From positions 1 to 64,000 of the forward strand of contig CADAGX010000015.1 in NCBI GenBank assembly GCA_902787575.1: 64,000 nucleotides of DNA. Reading direction: 5' to 3'. The stretch is from an uncultured Bacteroidales bacterium. GTDB taxonomy: Bacteria > Bacteroidota > Bacteroidia > Bacteroidales > Bacteroidaceae. The notes under the pieces are model-generated. The model did no database searches, was not told the DNA's origin, and saw only the letters and a program-made list of their open reading frames with translations. This document shows positions 33,420 to 42,735 of the stretch, piece after piece (position 1 is the stretch's first letter; every line of letters starts with the position of its first letter). A program made the translations under genes and the position numbers.

Positions 33420-34988
33420 TCAATACGGAGCTGGACCTCCACTATCCAAACCGGCAAACGGATCGGCCGCAGAAATGTTGGCCGAGAACTGGTCGTCCGC
33501 GCCCAATTCTTCGGCTGTCATGGGTGGCGATGAGAAGGTTCCACCCTCGATCAGAGACTCACCTGGCATGGGAACTCGGTTGTCCTCGTCCAAGAAGCGA
33601 GCGAATTCGCTCTTGAATTGCAGCACCACATCGCCAATTTGTCCGTTACGATGCTTGGCAATGATGAATTCGGCCTTCCCTACCCAATTTCTTCCCTTGT
33701 CGTCTTGTTTAAACCCAAAGTACTCTGGACGGTGAATAAAGCACACAATGTCGGCGTCTTGTTCGATAGAGCCAGATTCACGCAGGTCGCTCAGGATAGG
33801 ACGCTTGCCTTCTGCGCCTTCGCGGTCCTCCAACTTTCGGCTCAGCTGACTCAACGCAATAATCGGGATGTTAAGTTCCTTGGCGAGACCTTTCAGAGAT
33901 CGACTTATCACAGCCACTTCTTCCTGTCTGCTGTTCACATTCATTCCCGAAGCATTCATCAATTGCAAATAATCAATCATGATACAGCGGACGCCATACT
34001 CCTGAACCAGACGTCTGGCCTTTGAGCGCAGTTCGTACACCGAGAGCTGCGGCGTGTCGTCCACGTAGATTGGTACGTCGTTAAGCATGCGAGAGCGGGT
34101 ATCTATCTGTCCCAACTCGTATGGCGCAAGGTTGCCGCTGCGGAACTTCTCGCCGGAAATCTCGCAGACATTCACCATAAGTCGCTGCACAAGTTGCATA
34201 TTCGACATTTCGAGGCTGAACATCGCCACTGGAATCTTTCGATCTACAGCCATGTTGCGCACCATCGAAAGAACGAAAGCCGTCTTTCCCATTGCCGGAC
34301 GTGCGGCTATAATAATCAGGTCGCTGTTTTGCCAGCCGTTCGTTATCTTATCCAACTTCTCGAAGCCCGACGGTACCCCCGAGAGGCTTCCTTCGTTGGC
34401 CATTGCCTTCTTCAGCGCGTCCATCACCTGTTGAATCACTGGATTTATCTGGGTGAAATCTACGCGCATATTGGCCTGCGAAATTTTAAACAGGTGTCCT
34501 TCTGCCTCCTGCATCAGGTCGGCCACGTCTTTCGTCGGGTCGAATGCCTCAGTAAGCACCGTGCTGCAGAATGTAATAAGCTGTCGCGCCAGGAATTTCT
34601 GCGCCACAATCTTGGCGTGGTACTCTAAGTGTGCACTGCTGGATATCTGCGAATTTATCTGCATGACGTATGGCGCGCCACCTGCCTCCTCCAGTGTGCC
34701 GAGCGCCTCCAGCCGTTCGATGACAGTCATAATGTCGACTGGCTTCTGCTCGCCTGCCAGAGATTGGATTGCCGCGAACAGCAATTGGTGTCGCCGGTCG
34801 TAGAAAGATTCGGGCTTCAGCAAGTCGTTCACCAAGGCAAACGCCTCTTCATCAACCATCAAAGCCCCGATCACAGCCGCCTCCATTTCTAAATTCTGCG
34901 GCTGCTTGTGGCCGTAGGAGTCCACACTGGGCACTTCTACGACTTTCGTACGCGACGACCCGCGTCGTCTGCTATTGTCTTCTGCCAT
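33420..34988 (-). CDS. dnaB: Replicative DNA helicase DnaB
   Basis: A 522-residue helicase with the N-terminal DnaB domain (NLEMEAAVIGALMVDEEAF), the RecA-like core with Walker A ARPAMGKTAF, FSLEMS, Walker B IMIDYLQLM, and the arginine-finger/loop region LSDLRESGSIEQDADIV. The C-terminal tail after the core is Gly/Pro-rich. The promoter lies 18 nt upstream of the ATG, back to back with the ettA promoter. Confidence 0.96.
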   Translation of the reverse strand: MAEDNSRRRGSSRTKVVEVPSVDSYGHKQPQNLEMEAAVIGALMVDEEAFALVNDLLKPESFYDRRHQLLFAAIQSLAGEQKPVDIMTVIERLEALGTLEEAGGAPYVMQINSQISSSAHLEYHAKIVAQKFLARQLITFCSTVLTEAFDPTKDVADLMQEAEGHLFKISQANMRVDFTQINPVIQQVMDALKKAMANEGSLSGVPSGFEKLDKITNGWQNSDLIIIAARPAMGKTAFVLSMVRNMAVDRKIPVAMFSLEMSNMQLVQRLMVNVCEISGEKFRSGNLAPYELGQIDTRSRMLNDVPIYVDDTPQLSVYELRSKARRLVQEYGVRCIMIDYLQLMNASGMNVNSRQEEVAVISRSLKGLAKELNIPIIALSQLSRKLEDREGAEGKRPILSDLRESGSIEQDADIVCFIHRPEYFGFKQDDKGRNWVGKAEFIIAKHRNGQIGDVVLQFKSEFARFLDEDNRVPMPGESLIEGGTFSSPPMTAEELGADDQFSANISAADPFAGLDSGGPAPY

Positions 34989-35005
34989 ACATGCTAACGT
35001 TTGCG

Positions 35006-35013
35006 CAAAGGTA
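35006..35013 (-). promoter_or_regulatory. Minus-strand promoter -7 box for dnaB
   Basis: CAAAGGTA on the plus strand (TACCTTTG on the minus) just upstream of the dnaB start, giving a very short leader. Confidence 0.75.
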
Positions 35014-35097
35014 AGAAGAATATGCGAACCGACAAACGTCGCGTGTCTATTTTTTCTTAAAAAACCTTTCGGATTTGACGCTTCGAAATTTTATGCG

Positions 35098-35105
35098 TAT
35101 CTTTG
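35098..35105 (+). promoter_or_regulatory. Promoter -7 box TATCTTTG for ettA
   Basis: TATCTTTG lies 143 nt before the ettA ATG at 35248. The leader between them contains ACGT-phased array C. Confidence 0.75.
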
Positions 35106-35163
35106 CAAACCCAAAAGGGCGCATGCGGTTTTACGGATATCTGCCGGCGTTTCCTTAGATATC

Positions 35164-35230
35164 ACGTGTGATAATTTCAAAAGCACGTGCGGCAATAATA
35201 AAACCACGTGCAAAAATTTTAAAATCACAA
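35164..35230 (+). repeat. ACGT-phased array C in the ettA leader
   Basis: ACGT cores at 35164, 35185 and 35206 (spacing 21, 21) and a decayed ACAA at 35227 (again 21). The units align end to end as ATCACGTGTG..., AGCACGTGCGG..., ACCACGTGCAA..., ATCACAAGCAA..., each followed by an A/T-rich filler. The array lies downstream of the promoter, so it is transcribed. Confidence 0.7.
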
Positions 35231-35247
35231 GCAAAAACATACACGAC

Positions 35248-36945
35248 ATGGCAACAACCGACGACAAGAAGATTATTTTCTCCATGGTGGGCGTCAGCAA
35301 AACCATCCAGCAAACGCAGAAACAGGTGCTGCGAGACATCTATCTTTCGTTTTTCTACGGCGCAAAAATAGGTATCATAGGTCTCAACGGAGCCGGCAAG
35401 AGCACGCTGCTGAAAATCATCGCGGGGCTGGACCAGAGTTTTCAGGGCAACGTAGTCTGGAGTCCGGGTTACTCGGTGGGATACCTCGAGCAGGAACCGA
35501 AACTCGACGAGCAGAAAACTGTGCTCGAAGTGGTGAAAGAAGGTGTGCAGAACGTCGTAGATGCGCTGGCCGAGTACGAGGAGATAAATCTGAAGTTCGG
35601 CATGCCCGAATACTACGAGGACGAAGAAAAAATGAATAAGCTCTTTGCCCGTCAAGGTGAGCTTCAGGACATCATAGACAGCACGGACGCGTGGAATTTG
35701 GAAAGCAAGTTGGAACGCGCAATGGACGCGCTACGCTGCCCGCCCGCAGGACAGAAAATTTCGGAGTTAAGTGGCGGCGAACGTCGCCGCGTGGCATTGT
35801 GTCGCCTACTACTGCAGAAACCCGACGTTCTCTTGCTTGACGAGCCGACAAACCACCTCGACGCCGAAAGTATCGACTGGTTGGAACAGCACCTGACGCA
35901 GTACGAAGGAACGGTTATCGCGGTCACTCACGACCGTTACTTCCTCGACGACGTGGCCGGCTGGATTCTGGAACTCGACCGCGGCGAGGGAATTCCCTGG
36001 CAAGGGAACTACAGTTCCTGGCTGGAACAGAAGACACGCCGAATGGAACAGGAGGAAAAGGTGGCCAGCAAGCGTCGGAAGACACTGCAGCGCGAGTTGG
36101 AATGGGTGCGAATGGCGCCGAAAGCTCGGCAGGCAAAGGGCAAAGCCCGTCTTAACAGCTATGACAAGATGCTCAACGAAGAGCAGAAAGAACGCGAAGA
36201 GAAGCTCGAAATTTTCATACCGAACGGGCCGCGCCTTGGAAACAAGGTCATCGAGGCTCACGGCGTCAGCAAGGCATACGGCGACAAAGTGCTGATTCGC
36301 GACCTCGACTTCTCGTTGCCACCAAACGGCATCGTGGGAGTTATTGGGCCAAACGGCGCCGGAAAGACAACACTCTTCAAAATGATAATGGGACAGGTGA
36401 CGCCCGATGCTGGCACATTCGAGGTGGGCGAAACCGTACGCTTGGCCTACGTAGACCAAAGCCACCACGACATAAAACCAGAGCTGAGCGTCTACCAAGT
36501 GGTGAGCAAAGGCAACGAAACCATACGTCTCGGCGGCCGCGACACAAATGTCCGCGCCTATCTGAGCCGCTTCAACTTCAGTGGCGCCGACCAAGAAAAA
36601 AAATGCGGCGTGCTCTCTGGCGGAGAACGTAACCGACTTCATCTGGCTATGGCACTGAAGGAAGAAGGAAACGTGCTTTTGCTCGACGAGCCGACGAACG
36701 ACATAGACGTAAATACACTGCGGGCGCTGGAAGAAGGACTCGAGGCATTTGCCGGTTGTGCTGTCGTAATCAGTCATGACCGCTGGTTCCTCGACCGAAT
36801 CTGCACGCACATTCTCGCCTACGAAGGCGACGGAAATGTTTTCTTCTTCGAGGGAAGTTACACTGACTACGAGGCAAACAAACTCAAACGCCTTGGGTTG
36901 GAAGAGCCCCGACGCATCAGATACAGAAAACTGACCGACGACTAA
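35248..36945 (+). CDS. ettA: ABC-F protein, energy-dependent translational throttle EttA-like
   Basis: From ATG 35248 (MATTDDKKIIFSMVGVSKT) the protein has 565 residues, the usual EttA length. The frame extends upstream to 34975, but that part precedes or spans the promoter. Two ATPase domains are present (GLNGAGKSTLLK; GPNGAGKTTLFK), each with an LSGGE signature and a Walker B LLLDEPTN; the linker has the toothed motif RMAPKARQAKGKARLNSY typical of EttA. There is no membrane domain. EttA binds the ribosomal E site and gates elongation by ADP/ATP ratio. Confidence 0.93.
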   Translation: MATTDDKKIIFSMVGVSKTIQQTQKQVLRDIYLSFFYGAKIGIIGLNGAGKSTLLKIIAGLDQSFQGNVVWSPGYSVGYLEQEPKLDEQKTVLEVVKEGVQNVVDALAEYEEINLKFGMPEYYEDEEKMNKLFARQGELQDIIDSTDAWNLESKLERAMDALRCPPAGQKISELSGGERRRVALCRLLLQKPDVLLLDEPTNHLDAESIDWLEQHLTQYEGTVIAVTHDRYFLDDVAGWILELDRGEGIPWQGNYSSWLEQKTRRMEQEEKVASKRRKTLQRELEWVRMAPKARQAKGKARLNSYDKMLNEEQKEREEKLEIFIPNGPRLGNKVIEAHGVSKAYGDKVLIRDLDFSLPPNGIVGVIGPNGAGKTTLFKMIMGQVTPDAGTFEVGETVRLAYVDQSHHDIKPELSVYQVVSKGNETIRLGGRDTNVRAYLSRFNFSGADQEKKCGVLSGGERNRLHLAMALKEEGNVLLLDEPTNDIDVNTLRALEEGLEAFAGCAVVISHDRWFLDRICTHILAYEGDGNVFFFEGSYTDYEANKLKRLGLEEPRRIRYRKLTDD

Positions 36946-36962
36946 AAAACGCCACACATTAT

Positions 36963-37814
36963 ATGCAAACAATCAAAGACCAGGAATTCGGAGGCGAACG
37001 CCCACTTTATACGCTCCACGACGCAGAACTGGAGAACGTGACCATTCATCCGGGTGAATCCGGCATCAAGGAAAGCGGAAACATCGTGGCAACGCGTTGC
37101 ACATTCAACGGGAAATATGTTTTCTGGGAGTGCAACGGTTTCCGTGTTACAGACAGTCTGTTTCAGGCTGGCGCGCGTTCCTCGCTGTGGTACAGCCGGA
37201 ACGGAGAAATCCTGCGGTGCCGAGTGGAGGCGCCAAAGATGTTCCGCCGAATGTCAGGCATCATTATCAAGGATAGCATCTTCACCGACGCACAAGAGAC
37301 CATGTGGGACTGCGCAAATGTACAGCTCGAAAACTCAGAGATGCACGCTGCCGACTATCTTGCCATGCATCTCGACGGCGGACGCTTCAGCAACTTTCAC
37401 CTCGAAGGAAACTACGCATTCCAGTATGCCAAGCGTGTGGAGATCCGAAACTCGCTGTTGAATTCCAAGGATTCGCTCTGGGAAAGTGAGGACGTGACGG
37501 TTTACGACAGCGAAATCAACGGCGAGTATCTCGGCTGGTACAGCAAGAATCTGCACCTTGTGCGCTGTCACATCACCGGCGAGCAGCCGTTGTGTTACTG
37601 CGAAGGACTCGTCATGGAAGACTGTACGATGGGCGACGATGCAAATCTGGCCTTCGAATACAGCACCATCCACGCATCGTTGCGCGGACGCGTCCACAGC
37701 ATAAAAAATCCGACGGCCGGACAAATCGATGTGGACGAAGTGGGAGAAATCATTTGGGACGCTAACCAGAAAGCGCCCGCCGACTGCAAAATAAACGTAC
37801 GACATGCTGTTTGA
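36963..37814 (+). CDS. DUF3737 family beta-helix-like protein
   Basis: A 283-residue cytoplasmic protein with repeated short strands typical of DUF3737: DQEFGGERPLYTLHDAELENVTI, RCTFNGKYVFWECN, GEYLGWYSKNLHLVRCHI. The pattern suggests a right-handed parallel beta-helix; no activity is established. It begins 17 nt after ettA and overlaps the next gene by 11 nt, so its product is translationally coupled to a C-S lyase/aminotransferase. Confidence 0.85.
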   Translation: MQTIKDQEFGGERPLYTLHDAELENVTIHPGESGIKESGNIVATRCTFNGKYVFWECNGFRVTDSLFQAGARSSLWYSRNGEILRCRVEAPKMFRRMSGIIIKDSIFTDAQETMWDCANVQLENSEMHAADYLAMHLDGGRFSNFHLEGNYAFQYAKRVEIRNSLLNSKDSLWESEDVTVYDSEINGEYLGWYSKNLHLVRCHITGEQPLCYCEGLVMEDCTMGDDANLAFEYSTIHASLRGRVHSIKNPTAGQIDVDEVGEIIWDANQKAPADCKINVRHAV

Positions 37815-38973
37815 TTTCGATTCGCCCGTCGAACGTCGCGGCACGGGCTGCATGAAGTGGGACGAAGACCCGTCGGTCGACCTGCCGCTTTGGGTGGCAG
37901 ACATGGATTTCAAGGCTTGCCCCGCCATTGTCGAAGCCCTCGAACGACGTGTGGCACACGGCGTCTTCGGTTACTCCATGCCGCAACATGAATACTACGA
38001 GAGCATCATTCGCTGGCACTCACAGCGCCACGGCGGCCACTACGAGAAGGAATGGATTCTCTGCGTGCCGGGCATTGTGCCAGCCATCAGCGCCATCCTG
38101 CGGGCCATGACGTCGCCCGGCGAAGGTGTGCTACTGCTCAGTCCTGCCTACAACTGTTTCTACAGCAGCATCCGAAATCTGGGTTGCCGCGCCGAGGAAT
38201 CGAAGTTGCAGCGCGTAGGAGATTCGTTCCGTATCGACTGGGCTGACTTCGAGGCACGTGCTTCCAAGCCGGACGTCACGCTATTTCTGCTCTGCTCGCC
38301 GCACAATCCATGCGGCCGCGTGTGGACCGAAGAGGAACTGCGTCGGATGGCAGAGATATGTAGCCGACACAATGTCTTTGTGGTAGCTGACGAGATACAC
38401 TGCGAAGTGGTGATGCCCGGAAACCGTTTTGTCCCCTACTCCAGTCTGGGCGCAGATTTCATGCGCTCGGCTTGCATCTGCACCAGCGCGAGCAAGGCTT
38501 TCAACATTGCAGGCCTACAGAATGCGCAAATCGTGTGTGCCGACGCAGAAACTCGCCGCAAAATTGACCGTGCCGTGAACATCCACGAGATTTGCGACGT
38601 GAATCCATTCGGAATCGTGGCCACAGAAGCGGCATACACTGCGGTCGGTGCCGAATGGATTGACGCGCTGTGCCGATACATCTGGGCGAACTACGAGACG
38701 GCCTGCACATATCTGCACGAGAACCTGCCGCAGCTTGAGCCCTGCCGACTGGAGGGAACTTACTTGATGTGGGTAGATGTGAGTGCGCTGGGCCTTAGCG
38801 TCGAAGAATTATGCAGCCGCCTTCGCGCGGAACAACACGTCTGGTTTGCACCCGGAACGGGTTACGGCACTGGCGGCGAAGGCTATATCCGCATCAACTT
38901 GGCCACGCAGCGACAAAACGTCACACAGGCACTGGAAAGACTGACCGCCTTTGTAAAGAAACTGCACGCATGA
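37804..38973 (+). CDS. PatB/MalY-type PLP-dependent C-S lyase / aminotransferase
   Basis: A 389-residue fold-type I PLP enzyme. The MalY/PatB signature is seen in LPLWVADMDFKACPAIVEAL, GYSMP, the SPHNPCGRVW segment, VADEIHCEVVMPG and the Schiff-base Lys in SASKAFNIAGLQ. The family includes cystathionine beta-lyases and MalY-type regulators. It overlaps the DUF3737 gene at its start and the MATE gene at its end (ATGA), forming a tight three-gene unit. Confidence 0.92.
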   Translation: MLFDFDSPVERRGTGCMKWDEDPSVDLPLWVADMDFKACPAIVEALERRVAHGVFGYSMPQHEYYESIIRWHSQRHGGHYEKEWILCVPGIVPAISAILRAMTSPGEGVLLLSPAYNCFYSSIRNLGCRAEESKLQRVGDSFRIDWADFEARASKPDVTLFLLCSPHNPCGRVWTEEELRRMAEICSRHNVFVVADEIHCEVVMPGNRFVPYSSLGADFMRSACICTSASKAFNIAGLQNAQIVCADAETRRKIDRAVNIHEICDVNPFGIVATEAAYTAVGAEWIDALCRYIWANYETACTYLHENLPQLEPCRLEGTYLMWVDVSALGLSVEELCSRLRAEQHVWFAPGTGYGTGGEGYIRINLATQRQNVTQALERLTAFVKKLHA

Positions 38974-40379
38974 GCATCAGAAGCAAGAAGGACAAACTGC
39001 TAAACCGCATTCGGGAAGGTGCGCACCTGACGGGACGTCAGCAATTTCAGCTGGCGGCCACGCTGAGCTACCCTGCCATGCTGGCACAACTGACCGTCAT
39101 ACTGATGGAATATATCGACGCATCGATGGTCGGCAGCCTTGGCGCTGCTGCCAGCGCGTCCATCGGGATTGTCAGCACCACCATTTGGCTCTTTGGCGGC
39201 CTGTGCTCCGCAGCCAGCAAAGGCTTCTATGTGCAGGTGGCACACCGCATCGGTGCAGGTAACACGGCTGAGGCGCGAAATGTATTGCGCCAGAGTTTGG
39301 TTTCCTGCCTGCAATTCAGTCTGGCGCTGGCGCTGATAGGCGTGGCCATAAGTCCGTATCTGCCGATATGGCTGGGCGGCGGCGAAGATATCCAGCGCGA
39401 TGCGAGTCGCTACTTCATGGTGTTTTGTATGTGCGCCCCGTTCATGCAGATAAACTCGCTGTGCAGCGGAATGTTGCGATGCAGCGGCGACATGCATACG
39501 CCCAGTATGATAAATATTCTGATGTGCGCCTTGGACGTAATCTTCAATTGGTTGCTCATCTTCCCAAGCCACACAGTGCTGGGACTGCACGTGCCGGGCG
39601 CCGGACTGGGTGTGCTGGGTGCAGTGCTGGGCACCGGGCTTTCGTTTATCTGCGGCACGTTCCTGATGATTTACTTCGTGGTTTTCCGCTCGCGTGAGCT
39701 GAATCTGCTTCAAGACACAGGTCGCTTCTGGCCCACGGCAGATACTTTACGCCGCAGCTTGCGCATTTCGCTGCCAATGGGCGTGGAGCATTTTATCATG
39801 TGCAGCGCACAAATTATGAGCACGGTCATCGTAGCTCCGCTGGGAACCGTGGCAATTGCAGCCAACTCGTTTGGCATCACCATCGAGAGCCTGTGCTATA
39901 TGCCGGGCTACGGCATATCTGATGCGGCGACAACGCTCGTAGGACAAAGTCTGGGCGCCAAACGCAAGGCACTGGCACGCAGTTTCGGTCGTATCACACT
40001 CGGCATGGGCATTCTCATCATGAGCGTGATGGGAGCCGTCATGTACTTTACTTCGCCCGCACTGATGACCGTCATGACGCCCGACGTGGCCGTGCAGGAA
40101 CTGGCTGTGAAATGTCTGCGCATTGAGGCGTTTGCCGAGCCGTGGTTTGCCGCTAACATTGTTGCCTACGGCATTTTCGTGGGTGCTGGCGACACGCTGA
40201 TGCCCTGCGGCATGAACTTGGGCAGCATTTGGGCCGTGAGAATTCCGCTGGCAGCCGTGCTGGTGGGAACAATGGGCTTGCAGGGCGCATGGATAGCAAT
40301 GGCAACGGACCTTACGTTCCGCGGCATCATTTTCCTTGCACGCTTCCACGGCAAAGCCTGGATGCGGCGCATGGTCTGA
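38970..40379 (+). CDS. MATE family efflux transporter
   Basis: From ATG 38970 the protein has 469 residues and about 12 TM helices in two homologous halves. MATE-like stretches include MLAQLTVILMEYIDASMVGSLG and GISDAATTLVGQSLGAKRK. It would export drugs or metabolites by Na+ or H+ antiport; substrate unknown. The start overlaps the stop of the previous gene by 4 nt (ATGA). The frame upstream to 38811 lies inside that gene and is not used. It converges with the helicase gene 12 nt later, with no obvious terminator. Confidence 0.92.
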   Translation: MSIRSKKDKLLNRIREGAHLTGRQQFQLAATLSYPAMLAQLTVILMEYIDASMVGSLGAAASASIGIVSTTIWLFGGLCSAASKGFYVQVAHRIGAGNTAEARNVLRQSLVSCLQFSLALALIGVAISPYLPIWLGGGEDIQRDASRYFMVFCMCAPFMQINSLCSGMLRCSGDMHTPSMINILMCALDVIFNWLLIFPSHTVLGLHVPGAGLGVLGAVLGTGLSFICGTFLMIYFVVFRSRELNLLQDTGRFWPTADTLRRSLRISLPMGVEHFIMCSAQIMSTVIVAPLGTVAIAANSFGITIESLCYMPGYGISDAATTLVGQSLGAKRKALARSFGRITLGMGILIMSVMGAVMYFTSPALMTVMTPDVAVQELAVKCLRIEAFAEPWFAANIVAYGIFVGAGDTLMPCGMNLGSIWAVRIPLAAVLVGTMGLQGAWIAMATDLTFRGIIFLARFHGKAWMRRMV

Positions 40380-40391
40380 CAAGCGCAAGAA

Positions 40392-42719
40392 TCAGGATAT
40401 CACCTTAAACTTTGCAAATCGCAACAGCAGGGTTTTCTCTCCAGCATTGTCAAAACGGACGGTGGCTTTCGCGTCAAGTCCGGTTCCCTCGAGTTTCACC
40501 ACAGTTCCCAGCCCAAAGCGGTCGTGTGCGATGCGCGCGCCGGCCACAACACCAGCCGGTGCCGCAGGTGCGGACGCGCTGGAAGCCGTTGGCCGCACGC
40601 GGACGAAACGCGAAGGAGGCGTGCTTTCGGCTTCTCGGTCGCGCAGGAATCCGGATGTTTGCGGCGAAGGCGAGAGTTGCCTGCCGCGGGAAGAAAAATG
40701 CGACGTGTAGTTTTCCACATTGCGACGTGTGGTACCAAAATTTCCTGCAGGCAGTTTTTCCGAAGCCGCGGCAGCATTTTCTACGCGCAGGAAGCGGCTG
40801 TCTATTTCTCGCAGGAAGCGGCTGGGATTCGCAAACTCGAAACTGCCGTTTCTCATACGAGAGCGAGCATACGTCAGGAGCAGGAATTTGCGTGCGCGCG
40901 TCATGGCCACATAAAAGAGGCGGCGCTCCTCCTCCACCCCGCGCGGACTATCCATCGACATCTCGCTTGGGAAAAGATTTTCCTCGAGTCCCACCACGAA
41001 AACGACGTCAAACTCCAGTCCTTTGGCAGAGTGCGCTGTCATCAGCGACACTTTGTCGTCCGTCTCTGTCTCGTCCTCATCTTTATCTGAAAGCAAGCTG
41101 ACCGACTGCAGATAGGTGGTAAGCAGGCAGGCGGCGCCTTGCTCGGTCTGTTGCTCCACGAAAGAACTGATTCCGTTCAGCAACTCCTGCAGGTTTTCTT
41201 GCTTCGTCTTATCTTCCGGCTCGTTCCCTTTGAAAATTTCGTCGCGCAGTCCCGAATCCACCACGATTTGCATGCCCAGCGTATAAGCGTCGGCCGTGAA
41301 AGACAGCTCGTGGAAAGTCTCCATCATGCGGCGGAAGCTTTCGAGTTTGGCCTGCGTGCCCTTGTTTACGTCGAGCAGTTCGGGCGAAGACAGCACGTCC
41401 CAGACGGGAATCTGCTGCGAGGACGCCACGTGCAGCACCTTGTCGAGTGTGGTGCGGCCTATCCCACGTGTATGTTTATCTATCACACGCTTCAGGGCTT
41501 CCTCGTCATTGAGGTTTACGGCCAGTCGGAAAAAAGCTATGGCGCCCTTTACCTCGGCCCGCTGGTAGAAGGATTTTCCGCCGTACACGCGATACGGCAG
41601 CGAGCACGCGCTGAATGTTTCCTCCAGAATGCGGCTTTGGTCGTTTGTCCTGTAAAGAACGGCCATCTGACAAAAGGGAATTCCGCGGCGAGCGAACTCA
41701 CGCACGCGCCGGGCCACGAGATTCGCCTCGTCTTCTGCACTATACGCGCGGCACACAGCTATCGGCTCGCCTACGTCGTTCTGACTGAAGACTTCCTTCC
41801 TTATCTGTCGTTCGTTATGATGTATGAGACTATTGGCGGCAGCCACAATATTCTTGGTGGAGCGGTAGTTTTGCTCCAACTTGAAGAGTCGCGCACCGTT
41901 GTACGCCTGTTGGAAATTCAGTATGTTGTCTATTTCTGCTCCGCGGAAGCTGTAGATGCTCTGCGCATCATCGCCCACAACGCAGACTCTCTGGTGCAGT
42001 TTCGTCAGTTCCCACACGATGCGATGCTGCGCGTAATTGGTGTCTTGATACTCATCCACGAGCACAAACTGGAATCTCTCTTGGTACTTTTCGAGAATCT
42101 CAGGGTGTTGCTGAAACAAAAGCCACGTGTTAAGCAGCAAATCGTCGAAGTCCATTACGTTTGATACACGACAACGGCGCACATACTCGGCGTAAATCTG
42201 TGGAATCAGTGGCATGTTGCTTTCGCGATCGCGGCGAGCACGCGCATCGTTGGCGTATGCTTCCGGCAACATCAAAACGTTCTTTGCCGAACTAATGCGC
42301 GCAACAACCGTGCCAAGTCGGTATTGTTTGTCGTCCAGCTGCATTTCGCGGATGATAGCCTTCAGCAGATTTTTGCTGTCGTCGGCGTCATAAATGGTAA
42401 AGTCGGACGTGAAATTCAGAAATTGAGACTCGATACGAAGAATCCTAGCAAAGATACTGTGGAAAGTGCCCATCCAAAGTTTCTCGGCAAGCGGCGCACC
42501 GACAAGCTGACCCACGCGCTCCTGCATTTCACGTGCAGCCTTGTTGGTAAACGTGAGTGCGAGTATGTTCCACGGCGCGTAGCCGTGTTCGAGAAGATAC
42601 GCCACCTTATAGGTCAGCACACGTGTTTTTCCACTTCCGGCGCCAGCTATCACCAGCGACGGGGCTTCTATACATTTTACGGCCTCCTGTTGGGCGGGAT
42701 TTAAGTCAGAGAGATTCAC
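40392..42719 (-). CDS. UvrD/PcrA-type ATP-dependent DNA helicase
   Basis: A 775-residue SF1A helicase with Walker A GAGSGKT (27-33), TFTNKAAREM, DEYQDTN, QNYRST, and MTAHSAKGLEFDVVFVVGLEE. The C-terminus (IAHDRFGLGTVVKLEGTGL...) is the Tudor-like domain of PcrA/UvrD that binds RNA polymerase. It acts in nucleotide excision repair and in removing stalled complexes. The linker before the Tudor-like domain carries a duplicated SRFLRE/SRFLRV and two units of the ACGT-phased array (about residues 663-675). Last gene of a minus-strand run from 48312. Confidence 0.94.
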   Translation of the reverse strand: MNLSDLNPAQQEAVKCIEAPSLVIAGAGSGKTRVLTYKVAYLLEHGYAPWNILALTFTNKAAREMQERVGQLVGAPLAEKLWMGTFHSIFARILRIESQFLNFTSDFTIYDADDSKNLLKAIIREMQLDDKQYRLGTVVARISSAKNVLMLPEAYANDARARRDRESNMPLIPQIYAEYVRRCRVSNVMDFDDLLLNTWLLFQQHPEILEKYQERFQFVLVDEYQDTNYAQHRIVWELTKLHQRVCVVGDDAQSIYSFRGAEIDNILNFQQAYNGARLFKLEQNYRSTKNIVAAANSLIHHNERQIRKEVFSQNDVGEPIAVCRAYSAEDEANLVARRVREFARRGIPFCQMAVLYRTNDQSRILEETFSACSLPYRVYGGKSFYQRAEVKGAIAFFRLAVNLNDEEALKRVIDKHTRGIGRTTLDKVLHVASSQQIPVWDVLSSPELLDVNKGTQAKLESFRRMMETFHELSFTADAYTLGMQIVVDSGLRDEIFKGNEPEDKTKQENLQELLNGISSFVEQQTEQGAACLLTTYLQSVSLLSDKDEDETETDDKVSLMTAHSAKGLEFDVVFVVGLEENLFPSEMSMDSPRGVEEERRLFYVAMTRARKFLLLTYARSRMRNGSFEFANPSRFLREIDSRFLRVENAAAASEKLPAGNFGTTRRNVENYTSHFSSRGRQLSPSPQTSGFLRDREAESTPPSRFVRVRPTASSASAPAAPAGVVAGARIAHDRFGLGTVVKLEGTGLDAKATVRFDNAGEKTLLLRFAKFKVIS
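40701..40732 (-). repeat. Two ACGT-phased units inside the helicase linker
   Basis: ACGT cores at 40703 and 40725, spacing 22, in the contexts TGCGACGTGTAG and TGCGACGTGTGG. On the coding strand they are CCACACGTCGCA and CTACACGTCGCA, read in two different frames (T-R-R-N and Y-T-S-H). Confidence 0.65.
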
Positions 42720-42735
42720 TTTCGACGAGAGTTAA

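Noticed and set aside
34975-35247. 91-codon N-terminal extension of ettA
   Set aside because: The frame is open but starts before the promoter at 35098 and is filled by the repeat array; EttA proteins start with the sequence found at 35248.
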